In this document: in pieces, positions 1 to 6,593 of the stretch
How positions within the stretch are numbered: position 1 is the first letter of the stretch
Layout of the letters: each line of letters begins with the position of its first letter
Source of the DNA: CAZQFS01 sp964592755
Lineage (GTDB): Bacteria; Hydrothermota; Tepidihabitantia; Tepidihabitantales; Tepidihabitantaceae
Assembly: GCA_964592755.1 (NCBI GenBank)
Contig: CAZQFS010000014.1
Location: 1-34,423, forward strand
Direction: 5' to 3'
Length of the DNA: 34,423 nt
Notes under the pieces: generated by a model
The model's database searches: none
Told to the model about the DNA's origin: nothing
The model's input: only the letters and a program-made list of their open reading frames with translations
Position numbers and translations under genes: made by a program

Positions 1-664
1 AGTTGATGACGCCACCGGCCGGACCGACCACAAGCACGAGCGTGGTCGTATCCGACGCCGCACCCTTGACGTCCTGGGCCACTGTCTGGACGATGACCGT
101 TTCGGCATCAGAGTACACGTGGGTCAGCTCCAGCGTACACGGACTGGCCGCGACCGAAGATGTCGTGTCTTTGCCGTCCCCGAACCTCATCGTGACGGAA
201 ACACTATCGTTGTCCGGGTCGCGGGCAACGACCGTGAAGCGCGTCTCGGCCTGAATTGCAGTGTAGGTCGGTCCGATAACGCTGTCAATGACAGGCGCGT
301 CGTTGGGCAGGATGTTGATGCTTGCGGCTGGCGACCACTCCGAAGCCTTTTCCTCAGCCTCGGCAAGAAATGCAAGCACCTTGATACTAGCTGTGCCGGA
401 CTTCGTCCAGCGATGCGCCATCTTGACCTTGACACCCGACTCCTTCTCGCTCTTGGTGGTGTCAGGCTTGCTGCCGTCGCCCCAGTCCATGACATACTTG
501 ATGCTGCCTTTGGCGGTCGTCACCACTTCGTGTTCGGTGGTCTGGCCGACCCAGGCCTGCGCCGGTCCGACCGGAGCCTCGGGCTGGGCCGGTGGCTTCT
601 TGCTGCAGCCAACGACCAGGGCCAACGCCACCGTGGCAACTAGCGCGATTCGTCTTGAGTTCAC
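1..664 (-). CDS. PKD-like lipoprotein, partial (runs off left edge)
   Basis: The frame is open from a GTG at 664 to the window edge (221 codons). The start is supported by GGAGG at 671-675, six bases upstream. Residues 1-20 form a lipoprotein signal: two Arg, a hydrophobic stretch, then lipobox VVGC with Cys20 as the predicted lipidated residue. A Pro/Ala linker follows, then two Ig-like modules. Each has the PKD-type turn (DWGDG at 60-64, FGDG at 161-164) and a downstream H-W/Y strand (HRW near 84, HVY later). PKD-like domains are extracellular beta-sandwiches used in adhesion or polymer contact. I infer an outer-surface or periplasmic anchored protein. It lies 34 bp downstream of the three-repeat secreted protein and is probably cotranscribed with it. 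The C-terminus, and hence any enzymatic domain, is not visible. Confidence 0.8.
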   Translation of the reverse strand, partial: MNSRRIALVATVALALVVGCSKKPPAQPEAPVGPAQAWVGQTTEHEVVTTAKGSIKYVMDWGDGSKPDTTKSEKESGVKVKMAHRWTKSGTASIKVLAFLAEAEEKASEWSPAASINILPNDAPVIDSVIGPTYTAIQAETRFTVVARDPDNDSVSVTMRFGDGKDTTSSVAASPCTLELTHVYSDAETVIVQTVAQDVKGAASDTTTLVLVVGPAGGVIN

Positions 665-698
665 TCTAGACCTCCGTATTCTGCTCGATTGAGTTATC

Positions 699-1754
699 TC
701 AGAACTCGGTCCAGCCCAGGTTGAAGTTAGTCACCACCGGGCCGTGGTACACGCCGCGCTCAGGCATGCGGCAGACCCCACCCCGTCCGTCCTCGAAGTA
801 GAAGTAGTAGTCGTGCTGCCGGCCTTCGAAAGTGCGGACTTTGCAGGAATACAGTCCGTCATACGACCTGCCCGCGACCCGCTGCATCGACCTTGGGATG
901 CCGTCAACGTAAACCATCGCCAGCGCGGCCGGGTCCAAGTCAATGTCCCGGTAATTGACGAGGAAGTTGAACACGGTTGATGAGCTGCCCGCCGCCGGTG
1001 TGACCTTGGGGTCAAGCAGCACCGGTGCGACGTTCGGCCGTGCATTCACCTCAGGACCACGCAGGAACCCGTGCCTCGGGTGCATGACGCAGTCGCCCCG
1101 CTCGTCAATCGCTCCGAAATAGTAGGCGTGCGGACCAGCCGGTAACCTGACTCGGCAGAGGTAGATGCCGTCAAAGGGCTCTCCCTTGTGCAGCTTCATG
1201 TCGTGCCAGATCCCGTCCACCGCCACACAGATGCGCCGCGGCCGCTCGACGTCGTCCCGGTCCTTGTAGTGGACCGTAAACGTGTAGACCGCATAGTCGT
1301 CGCCGTCCTCGAAGTAGACACCACCGTCGGTCAGCACCGGCAGCCGGTTGTAACGCTCACGCTGACCGACAAAAGGCCCGGGCTTGGCGCCGTACCGCGG
1401 CCAGCGCTCGCTCATGCCGCGCACGTCTTCGGCGTAGAAGTAGTACGTGTGCTCGCCGGGAGGCAGAGTCAGTCGGGCACGATAGGTGCCCTTGGCCGGA
1501 CGCCCCGAGGCAAGACGCATTGGGTACGCCTGACCGCTGACGTAGACCTCGACCCGTGCCGGTGCGTCGCCATCCGGGTCCTCGTAGTCAACCATGGCGA
1601 CGTAGACGGTGCGGGCGGCTCCCTCTGAGGGAGTGATGCTTGCGCGGCAGAGGCAGGGCTTGTGGTTCTCCGGCGCAGCCGCGGCAAGCGATGCAGACAA
1701 TAGGACAAGCAGAATGACTGAAGCTGCGACAAAAGCGTTGTGCTGTTTGCGCAT
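699..1754 (-). CDS. secreted protein with three Ig/E-set-like repeats
   Basis: 351 residues. I prefer the ATG at 1754 to the one at 1781 because GGAGGA lies just upstream and the protein then begins MRKQHN, an n-region followed by a hydrophobic signal sequence ending in an Ala-rich cleavage region. The mature part consists of three units of about 95 residues. Each starts with a strand such as VDYEDPDGD, VHYKDRDD or VNYRDIDLD and ends with the hallmark HTYYFYAED, HAYYFGAID or HDYYFYFED, followed by a Pro/Gly-rich HG.F/Y.GP segment. The alternating hydrophobic pattern and G/H-YYF strand resemble E-set or CBM48-type beta sandwiches, but I cannot assign a ligand. No catalytic motif is visible. 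It is probably the first gene of a unit with the PKD-like lipoprotein downstream. Confidence 0.8.
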   Translation of the reverse strand: MRKQHNAFVAASVILLVLLSASLAAAAPENHKPCLCRASITPSEGAARTVYVAMVDYEDPDGDAPARVEVYVSGQAYPMRLASGRPAKGTYRARLTLPPGEHTYYFYAEDVRGMSERWPRYGAKPGPFVGQRERYNRLPVLTDGGVYFEDGDDYAVYTFTVHYKDRDDVERPRRICVAVDGIWHDMKLHKGEPFDGIYLCRVRLPAGPHAYYFGAIDERGDCVMHPRHGFLRGPEVNARPNVAPVLLDPKVTPAAGSSSTVFNFLVNYRDIDLDPAALAMVYVDGIPRSMQRVAGRSYDGLYSCKVRTFEGRQHDYYFYFEDGRGGVCRMPERGVYHGPVVTNFNLGWTEF

Positions 1755-1788
1755 TCTTCCTCCTTTTTCTGTCATCAGCACGTAGGGG

Positions 1789-1962
1789 TCATTGGTACTG
1801 GGCCTGTTGTGTCAAGGCAGAGCTGCTCATCTCGAACCGAAAGCCGGACCTTGCCCTGCCGCACAGGGCCGACCGCGGACTTGATTGCTGAGTTGGGTGA
1901 CGAAGTCCGAACCTTCCGGCCGCAGGCACCGGCCAAGGTGGGCAGTGGGTAAGCCCAAACAC
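1789..1962 (-). CDS. possible leaderless small ORF, 57 aa
   Basis: A GTG at 1962 opens a 57-codon frame ending in TGA at 1789-1791. It begins six bases after the -10 box of the predicted promoter at 1969-1996, the same geometry as other leaderless starts in this window. The product (begins VFGLTHCPPW) is rich in Pro, Arg and Ser and has no recognisable domain. It could be a leader peptide of the secreted-protein unit starting at 1754, or a chance open frame in GC-rich DNA. Apart from this, the 283-bp stretch 1755-2037 holds only the promoter. Confidence 0.2.
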   Translation of the reverse strand: MFGLTHCPPWPVPAAGRFGLRHPTQQSSPRSALCGRARSGFRFEMSSSALTQQAQYQ

Positions 1963-1968
1963 TTTATT

Positions 1969-1996
1969 ATCTTAGCCAACCCGATGGTCATGTCAA
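1969..1996 (-). promoter_or_regulatory. predicted promoter (TTGACA-N16-TAAGAT)
   Basis: On the minus strand TTGACA (1996-1991) is a perfect -35 consensus, followed by a 16-nt spacer and TAAGAT (1974-1969). It points toward the secreted-protein genes at 1754 and 664 and lies just past the end of the hydrogenase operon. The start site would be about 1961-1962, which gives either a ~205-nt leader for the gene at 1754 or a leaderless small ORF at 1962. Confidence 0.45.
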
Positions 1997-2037
1997 CAGA
2001 AGCCAGGCGCGTACCGGATTGTGAACTGCGGATTCTG

Positions 2038-2655
2038 CTAGTAGCCCCACTGCTCGGCAAGATACGTTCTGCGACGGCACTCGGGACACAGCACGCGCAT
2101 CGTATCCGACCGATATGGAACTGGCTCGCCGCGCGGCGGACGCGGTTCGGCAGTACCAAGCTCCTGGTACAGAGATAGAAACAGGGTCGGATTGGAGTTG
2201 GCCAGATCCCCAACCCTGTGGGCAATCCAGAGCAGGTGTGCCTTTGCCGCAAACGGCTCGCCGCACACCTCGCAGATGGCCGCTTCTTTCTCAACCGAGG
2301 TCTCCCAGTCGGCGCTACGCTCGGTTCGCGCCGCATCGAACTCCTGAGTGTGACTGATACCTTCACGAGTCGTGCAGTAGAGCACACACTGGCCACAGTA
2401 GATGCATCTCTCGGCATGATGGATGTTTCGTATGACGCCCTTCTCGTGGTCGAAGGCAATTTCGCGCGCTCGGGGCGGACAGACCCGGGTGCATGCGCCG
2501 CAACAGATGCACTTGTCGGAGTTGAACTTGAGCAGGCCCCGGAAGTTGGGGTGGACCGAGTCTACTTTGACCGGGAACTTGGTGGTGAAGGGCCCTTTGA
2601 CTACAGCGCGGACCGCCTCGACCAACTCACGTATCTTGGGCAGAGGTACTCTCAC
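2038..2655 (-). CDS. mbhN: NuoI/HycF/MbhN-like 2x[4Fe-4S] ferredoxin subunit of hydrogenase
   Basis: 205 residues, last gene of the hydrogenase-Mrp operon. The GTG start at 2655 forms a GTGA overlap with the MnhG stop and has GAGGGG five bases upstream; a longer upstream extension of the frame is non-homologous and is rejected. Two ferredoxin motifs, CICCGACTRVCPP and CIYCGQCVLYC, bind two [4Fe-4S] clusters. The second lacks the usual Pro after the last Cys. Family knowledge: this subunit wires the small subunit's cluster to the external electron donor or acceptor on the cytoplasmic face. The C-terminal third adds CEVCGEPF and CPEC, a CxxC...CxxC pair suggesting a small zinc- or rubredoxin-like knuckle, as I recall from HycF/HyfH-type proteins. 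mbhN is used by analogy with archaeal membrane-bound hydrogenase. Confidence 0.88.
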   Translation of the reverse strand: MRVPLPKIRELVEAVRAVVKGPFTTKFPVKVDSVHPNFRGLLKFNSDKCICCGACTRVCPPRAREIAFDHEKGVIRNIHHAERCIYCGQCVLYCTTREGISHTQEFDAARTERSADWETSVEKEAAICEVCGEPFAAKAHLLWIAHRVGDLANSNPTLFLSLYQELGTAEPRPPRGEPVPYRSDTMRVLCPECRRRTYLAEQWGY

Positions 2656-3005
2656 CGTTTCCCCTCGATTATCGATTCGCCGCCGCGGTCGTCGGTGAAT
2701 TCGTCCTTGACCGTGTCCTTCCAGAGCTTCACGCCGAAGACCAGTGAGCCGCGCGCCAAGGCGTGGGCCGCAACCGGCACGGTTATAAGCACGAACAGAG
2801 CGCAGACCAGGGCCTTGACCCCAAGCGCGGTGAAGCCGGAAAGCAGGAACACGCCGAAGAGAATTCCGCACGTGCCAAGGGTGACGCACTTGGTCGCCGC
2901 CTGCATCCGGTTGTACAGGTCAGGGAACCGTACCAGACCCAGACAACCAAGCAGGGTGAACCCGACTCCGGTGCCGAGGAAAACCCAGCCGAGAACGCTA
3001 GTCAT
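2652..3005 (-). CDS. mnhG: Na+/H+ antiporter subunit MnhG/MrpG-like (MbhC-type)
   Basis: 117 residues. The ATG at 3005 is chosen because GGAG sits five bases upstream and the frame then begins MTSVLGWVFLGTG, the normal hydrophobic N-terminus; the longer frame from 3086 only reads antisense-like sequence over mnhF. The family hallmark G.lGLVRFPDLYNRMQA is present near residues 20-37, followed by two further membrane segments and a charged tail. MnhG is a small membrane subunit of multisubunit cation/proton antiporters and equals MbhC in membrane-bound hydrogenase. It overlaps mnhF by 8 bp and the ferredoxin gene by 4 bp. Confidence 0.9.
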   Translation of the reverse strand: MTSVLGWVFLGTGVGFTLLGCLGLVRFPDLYNRMQAATKCVTLGTCGILFGVFLLSGFTALGVKALVCALFVLITVPVAAHALARGSLVFGVKLWKDTVKDEFTDDRGGESIIEGKR

Positions 3006-3252
3006 CCAGGCTCCTTCCTTCAAGGTACTTGGCCAGAGCCAAGCTGCCGATGAAAGAGATGATCGCCAGCGCGATGGACAGGTCAATCAGGTACGGCAGC
3101 TTGTAGCGCAGGGCCATCAGCGCAGTAATGCTGGTGAAGATGACCGACATGATGTCCACGGCGATTGCCCGGTCCGGAATCGACGGCCCTTTCAAAGCCC
3201 GGTACAGGCAGAAGAACGCCCCAAGGGAAAGCAGCAAGATAAGTATCGTCAT
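2998..3252 (-). CDS. mnhF: Na+/H+ antiporter subunit MnhF/MrpF-like (MbhB-type)
   Basis: 84 residues with three predicted membrane segments. The ATG at 3252 has GGAG five bases upstream and gives the typical length; the open frame extends upstream to 3372, but that part lies over mnhE and is not hydrophobic. The family core RALKGPSIPDRAIAVD (GP...DR.vA.D) is clear at about residues 18-33. It sits 10 bp after mnhE and overlaps mnhG. Its role is structural within the Mrp-type membrane arm. Confidence 0.9.
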   Translation of the reverse strand: MTILILLLSLGAFFCLYRALKGPSIPDRAIAVDIMSVIFTSITALMALRYKLPYLIDLSIALAIISFIGSLALAKYLEGRSLDD

Positions 3253-3262
3253 GCCGGCTCCA

Positions 3263-3751
3263 TCAGTCGAATATCCTTGACAGGAAGAACTCGAATGGCC
3301 CGATGATTCTCCGGGCCGCGGCCACCGGGTCCTCGGTCCCGACCTCAATCCAGTGAATGTAGAGGACATCATCCCGAATCTCCACCGTCATCGTTCCCGG
3401 GGTCAGGGTAATGGAGTTGGCGAGAAACACCCGCGCCACGTCGGTCTTGAGCCGCGTCCGGATCTTGACTATGCCCGGCCTTATCTGGAGGCCCGGAGAG
3501 AGCACCCGCAGCGCTACGTCAATGTTCGACTTCAAGCACTGATAGCCGAAGACCGGCAGATAGACGAGCAGCCAGAACCAGCGCCGCGGCGAGAGCAGAC
3601 GAACCGGCTCAATCGGCAGGTGCTTGCCGAAAATCAGCGCGGTAAGGAGAGCGCCGGCTCCAGCCGCAACCAGCTCTTCGACCTGAAAGGTCCAGACCAG
3701 AATCACATAGAAGACGAAACCGAACAGCAGATACGCTACACGCCGCGCCAC
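3263..3751 (-). CDS. mnhE: Na+/H+ antiporter subunit MnhE/MrpE-like (MbhA-type)
   Basis: 162 residues. The GTG at 3751 is selected because GGGAGG lies five bases upstream and it starts one base after the mnhD stop codon. N-terminal hydrophobic helices are followed by the family motifs RPGIVKIRTRLKTDVARVFL, ANSITLTPGT and a Y.HWI.V strand, diagnostic of MrpE/PhaE. The protein forms the membrane-proximal cytoplasmic element of the antiporter-like arm. The gene order D-E-F-G here matches canonical mrp operons. Confidence 0.9.
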   Translation of the reverse strand: MARRVAYLLFGFVFYVILVWTFQVEELVAAGAGALLTALIFGKHLPIEPVRLLSPRRWFWLLVYLPVFGYQCLKSNIDVALRVLSPGLQIRPGIVKIRTRLKTDVARVFLANSITLTPGTMTVEIRDDVLYIHWIEVGTEDPVAAARRIIGPFEFFLSRIFD

Positions 3752-3752
3752 C

Positions 3753-5258
3753 CTAGCCTCCCAGCACAAAACGGGCATACTCGAGCCCATTGGTCAGGAC
3801 CTGCGCGGCCGGGCCCACAAACCAGTCGAGCACCGGCCTGAACCCGAGCCCGAAGAGCAGCGACAAGGCGATAAGCAGCGCCATCGCAGCCACCATCGTC
3901 ACCGGTGCTTCGCGGGCCGGTGTCGGCGTGACGCCCGGCCGAGCCAGGAAAGACTGATGCACCACCTTGGTCAGATAGCCAAGCGTAACCACGGAGAACA
4001 GAGCCGCGACAATCGCCAGCCAGTACATCCCGGCCGAGACCGCCCCGATAACGATGAACAACTTGGAGAAGAACCCGGCAAATGGAGGCACACCGGAAAG
4101 CGAGAGCGTGCCGAGGATGTGAGACCAAGCAGTAGCCGGCATCGTCTTCTCCAGTCCCGTGAGCTTGTCCAGCGCGCGGGTGCCGGTCTGGTGCTCGACC
4201 GCACCCGAGGCAAGAAACAGCGTCCCCTTGCCCAGCGCGTGAGCCAGAACATGAAAGAGCGCACCGACGATTCCCCAGTAGTTACCGATGCCAAGCCCGA
4301 TAAGGATGTAGCCAACCTGGCTGACCGACGAGTAGGCGAGCAGTCGCTTGTAGTCCTTCTGGTTGAGAGCCAGCAGACCGCCGACCACGATCGAGAGCAG
4401 ACCGAACCCGACCAGCAGATTGAAGAACTGGGGCGCTCCGGCCCGCGAGAGACCGAATACGTTGAACGCCAGTCGCGCCATCGCATAGACACCCAGCACC
4501 TTGATGAACACCCCGGACAGCAGAGCCGAGACCGGGGCGGGCGCCGATGGGTGGGCGTCAGGCAGCCAGGCATGGAACGGCACCATCGCCATCTTGACCG
4601 CGAAACCAATGAGCAGCAGCACAATGATGAACCAGAACAGCGGCGACTGTCCCTGCGCCGCAAGCATCTGGGACACAACTGCCATGTTCAGGCTCGAAAC
4701 CTTGGCATAAAGCAGGGCTATGGCCAGGAGAATCGAAAAACCGCCAATCTCGCCGATGACCATGTACTTGAACCCGGCCTCCAGTTCGTCCGCGTCCGTG
4801 CCGAATGCGACCAGCGCATACGACGCCACCGCCGAAATCTCGATGAAGACGAACATGTTGAACAGGTCCCCGGTCAGAGTGACCCCGTTCAGTCCGGCCA
4901 GAACCAGCATGAACAGCGTGTAGAACTTCCAGCGACCGGTGTAGTGGTCGAGGTAGCGGAGCGAGTAGACCAGTGCGGCGCACCCAACCGCGTTCAGGCT
5001 CAGCGCGACCAGCGCCGTCAGCGGGTCATAGACCAGCACGATACCAAGCTGGGGCAACCAGCCTCCCATCCGGTGCAGCACCGGCTGGGAAGCTCCGACC
5101 AGGGCCGCGACTCCGGTCGCGGAAAGACCGAGCAGCACGGCTCCGGCCAGGTTGGCCAGGATGTCGGCAAACCCAGACCATAGCTTGGCAAACAGAGGAA
5201 TCAGGAACGCCGCGAGCATCGGTGTGATGACGAACAGTGGCAGCAGGCGGGAGTCCAT
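3753..5258 (-). CDS. mnhD: antiporter-like membrane subunit MnhD/MrpD (MbhH-type)
   Basis: 501 residues, about 14 hydrophobic segments, NuoM/NuoN/MrpD superfamily. Visible hallmarks are the TM5 glutamate in FVFIEISAVASYALVAFG, the TM7 lysine in FAVKMAMVPFHAWLPDAHP with the following SAPAPVSALLSG, and the broken-helix lysine/histidine region LLAYSSVSQVGYILIGLG...HALGKGTLFLASG. These residues form the proton/sodium transfer path in complex I and Mrp. The ATG at 5258 overlaps the mnhC stop by one base (TGATG). Of the three antiporter-like proteins in the operon, this is the one in canonical mrp order and is probably the equivalent of archaeal MbhH. Confidence 0.92.
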   Translation of the reverse strand: MDSRLLPLFVITPMLAAFLIPLFAKLWSGFADILANLAGAVLLGLSATGVAALVGASQPVLHRMGGWLPQLGIVLVYDPLTALVALSLNAVGCAALVYSLRYLDHYTGRWKFYTLFMLVLAGLNGVTLTGDLFNMFVFIEISAVASYALVAFGTDADELEAGFKYMVIGEIGGFSILLAIALLYAKVSSLNMAVVSQMLAAQGQSPLFWFIIVLLLIGFAVKMAMVPFHAWLPDAHPSAPAPVSALLSGVFIKVLGVYAMARLAFNVFGLSRAGAPQFFNLLVGFGLLSIVVGGLLALNQKDYKRLLAYSSVSQVGYILIGLGIGNYWGIVGALFHVLAHALGKGTLFLASGAVEHQTGTRALDKLTGLEKTMPATAWSHILGTLSLSGVPPFAGFFSKLFIVIGAVSAGMYWLAIVAALFSVVTLGYLTKVVHQSFLARPGVTPTPAREAPVTMVAAMALLIALSLLFGLGFRPVLDWFVGPAAQVLTNGLEYARFVLGG

Positions 5259-5596
5259 CAGCCCTTCAACCTCCGGATTTCGACGATATCGAAGGTCCTG
5301 TACTTCTCGTAGACCCTCATCGCCAGGGCCAGCATCAGCGCAGTAGTAGACAGACCGATGACAATCGCGGTCAGCACCAGGGCCTGGGGAACCGGGTCCA
5401 CGAAGTTGCGCGGCATGGCCAAATCAGTGACAATCGGCGGCAGCCCGCCCGTCTTGAACCCGACCAAGGCAAAGAACAGGTTGACCGCATACTCAATCAG
5501 GCTGAACCCGATGATAATCCGGATGAGGTTTCGCTTGGCCACGACCGCGTACAGGCCGATGAGCAGCAGAAGGAGACAAGCCATCAGCGCTATCAT
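5258..5596 (-). CDS. mnhC: NuoK-like antiporter subunit MnhC/MrpC (MbhG-type)
   Basis: 112 residues with three transmembrane helices and the NuoK/MrpC signature: a buried Glu in GFSLIEYAVNLFFAL and the stretch DPVPQALVLTAIVIGLSTTA. It lies 4 bp after mnhB and is coupled by TGATG to mnhD. In complex I and Mrp this subunit links the antiporter modules to the hydrophilic-domain interface. Confidence 0.92.
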   Translation of the reverse strand: MIALMACLLLLLIGLYAVVAKRNLIRIIIGFSLIEYAVNLFFALVGFKTGGLPPIVTDLAMPRNFVDPVPQALVLTAIVIGLSTTALMLALAMRVYEKYRTFDIVEIRRLKG

Positions 5597-5600
5597 GCTC

Positions 5601-6041
5601 TCAGTCCTTCATCACGAACCTTGAAGCACCCAGGGCCAGGAAAATCGCCACCAGCCCCGCCCCGACCTTGATGCCGATGGCGACGTTGGCCGGCAGAATG
5701 ATTCCGCCTGAGACGAGGTGAAACGGTATGCCGGTGTAGTAGACCAGTTCGTTCTTGAAGAAATAGCCGGTTGCGACCAGCCCGGAAAGGGCGAGGACCA
5801 CGAACCCTGTCCCGCCCAGGCTCTCAAACACCGAAGAGAAGGTGTACGAGCTCTTCTCCGCCTGCTCGACCGAGCCGAAGGCCAGGGACAGGAGGATGAA
5901 CGCCGCAGCAATCAGCACGCCGCCGGCGAATCCGCCGCCCGGGGTCAGGTGTCCGTGCAGCACGATGTACACGCCATAGAGGAAGAGCAACCCGCCCAGC
6001 ATATGGGCAACGACCTGGACGATCATCGACATGCCGCGCAT
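5601..6041 (-). CDS. mnhB: antiporter subunit MnhB/MrpB-like (MbhF-type)
   Basis: 146 residues, four membrane segments. The family motif HLTPGGGFAGGVLIAAAFIL is near residues 30-49, preceded by LYGVYIVLHG. The ATG at 6041 directly follows the TAG stop of the preceding gene and has a GGGAGGGGAG Shine-Dalgarno; an internal ATG at 6032 is also possible. Function as in Mrp complexes: a membrane subunit between the MrpA C-terminal region and MrpC. Confidence 0.9.
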   Translation of the reverse strand: MRGMSMIVQVVAHMLGGLLFLYGVYIVLHGHLTPGGGFAGGVLIAAAFILLSLAFGSVEQAEKSSYTFSSVFESLGGTGFVVLALSGLVATGYFFKNELVYYTGIPFHLVSGGIILPANVAIGIKVGAGLVAIFLALGASRFVMKD

Positions 6042-6590
6042 CTAGCTCTCCCCTCCCTGGTGCTGACGGCCGGCACGCCGCATGACGGTCAGCACGCCGA
6101 CCACCGCCGTGAAGAGCACAGTCGCCTCACCCAGCGTGTCATAGCCTCGAAAGTCAAGGATGACCGACGCAACCACGTTGGCCGCACCGGTCGCCTTCAG
6201 GCCGTGCGTGATGTACTCGCTCGCCACCAGCATCAACGGACTGCCCAGCGGCGGCAGCTCACGCAGGACCCAGCCGGCCAGCACAAAGAACAGGGCGCCA
6301 AACCCGGCGAAGACCACGGTCGGAAAGACCAGTTCCCGGCGAAGAGGACCGACCAGAGTCGAGTCCACGTTAGTTGTCCGCAGGATGACCGCGGCGAAGA
6401 AGACCACGGTCAGAACCTCGACGACAATCTGGACAATCGCCAGGTCGGGAGCCTGAAGCAGGATGAACATAATGGCGACCGAAAACCCGACAATACCCAG
6501 GGCAACCGCTGCGGCCAGCAGGTCTTTTATCTCGATCGCCACGACCGCCGCCGCGAGCATGACAGCAAGCAGAACGTAGAGCTCAGTCAT
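6042..6590 (-). CDS. fused MbhD/MbhE-type membrane subunit (DUF4040 + MrpA C-terminal)
   Basis: 182 residues. The first half carries the DUF4040/MbhD/NuoJ-like stretch IKDLLAAAVALGIVGFS followed by LLQAPDLAIVQIVVEV, a conserved helix with an in-membrane Glu. The second half matches the MbhE-type end, NVVASVILDFRGYDTLGEAT, then a terminal helix and a charged tail. In archaeal membrane-bound hydrogenase these are two proteins and in MrpA both are fused to the antiporter core; here they are fused to each other but separate from the NuoL-like protein 3 bp upstream. The gene ends in TAG directly before the mnhB ATG. Confidence 0.87.
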   Translation of the reverse strand: MTELYVLLAVMLAAAVVAIEIKDLLAAAVALGIVGFSVAIMFILLQAPDLAIVQIVVEVLTVVFFAAVILRTTNVDSTLVGPLRRELVFPTVVFAGFGALFFVLAGWVLRELPPLGSPLMLVASEYITHGLKATGAANVVASVILDFRGYDTLGEATVLFTAVVGVLTVMRRAGRQHQGGES

Positions 6591-6593
6591 CCA

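Noticed and set aside
3957..5183. Long plus-strand open frame (about 400 codons) opposite mnhD
   Set aside because: Gln/Arg/His-rich antisense translation in GC-rich DNA; the minus strand carries a complete, conserved membrane subunit. The same applies to the plus-strand frames at 2218-3306, 5718-7019, 7971-8555 and 9949-10977.
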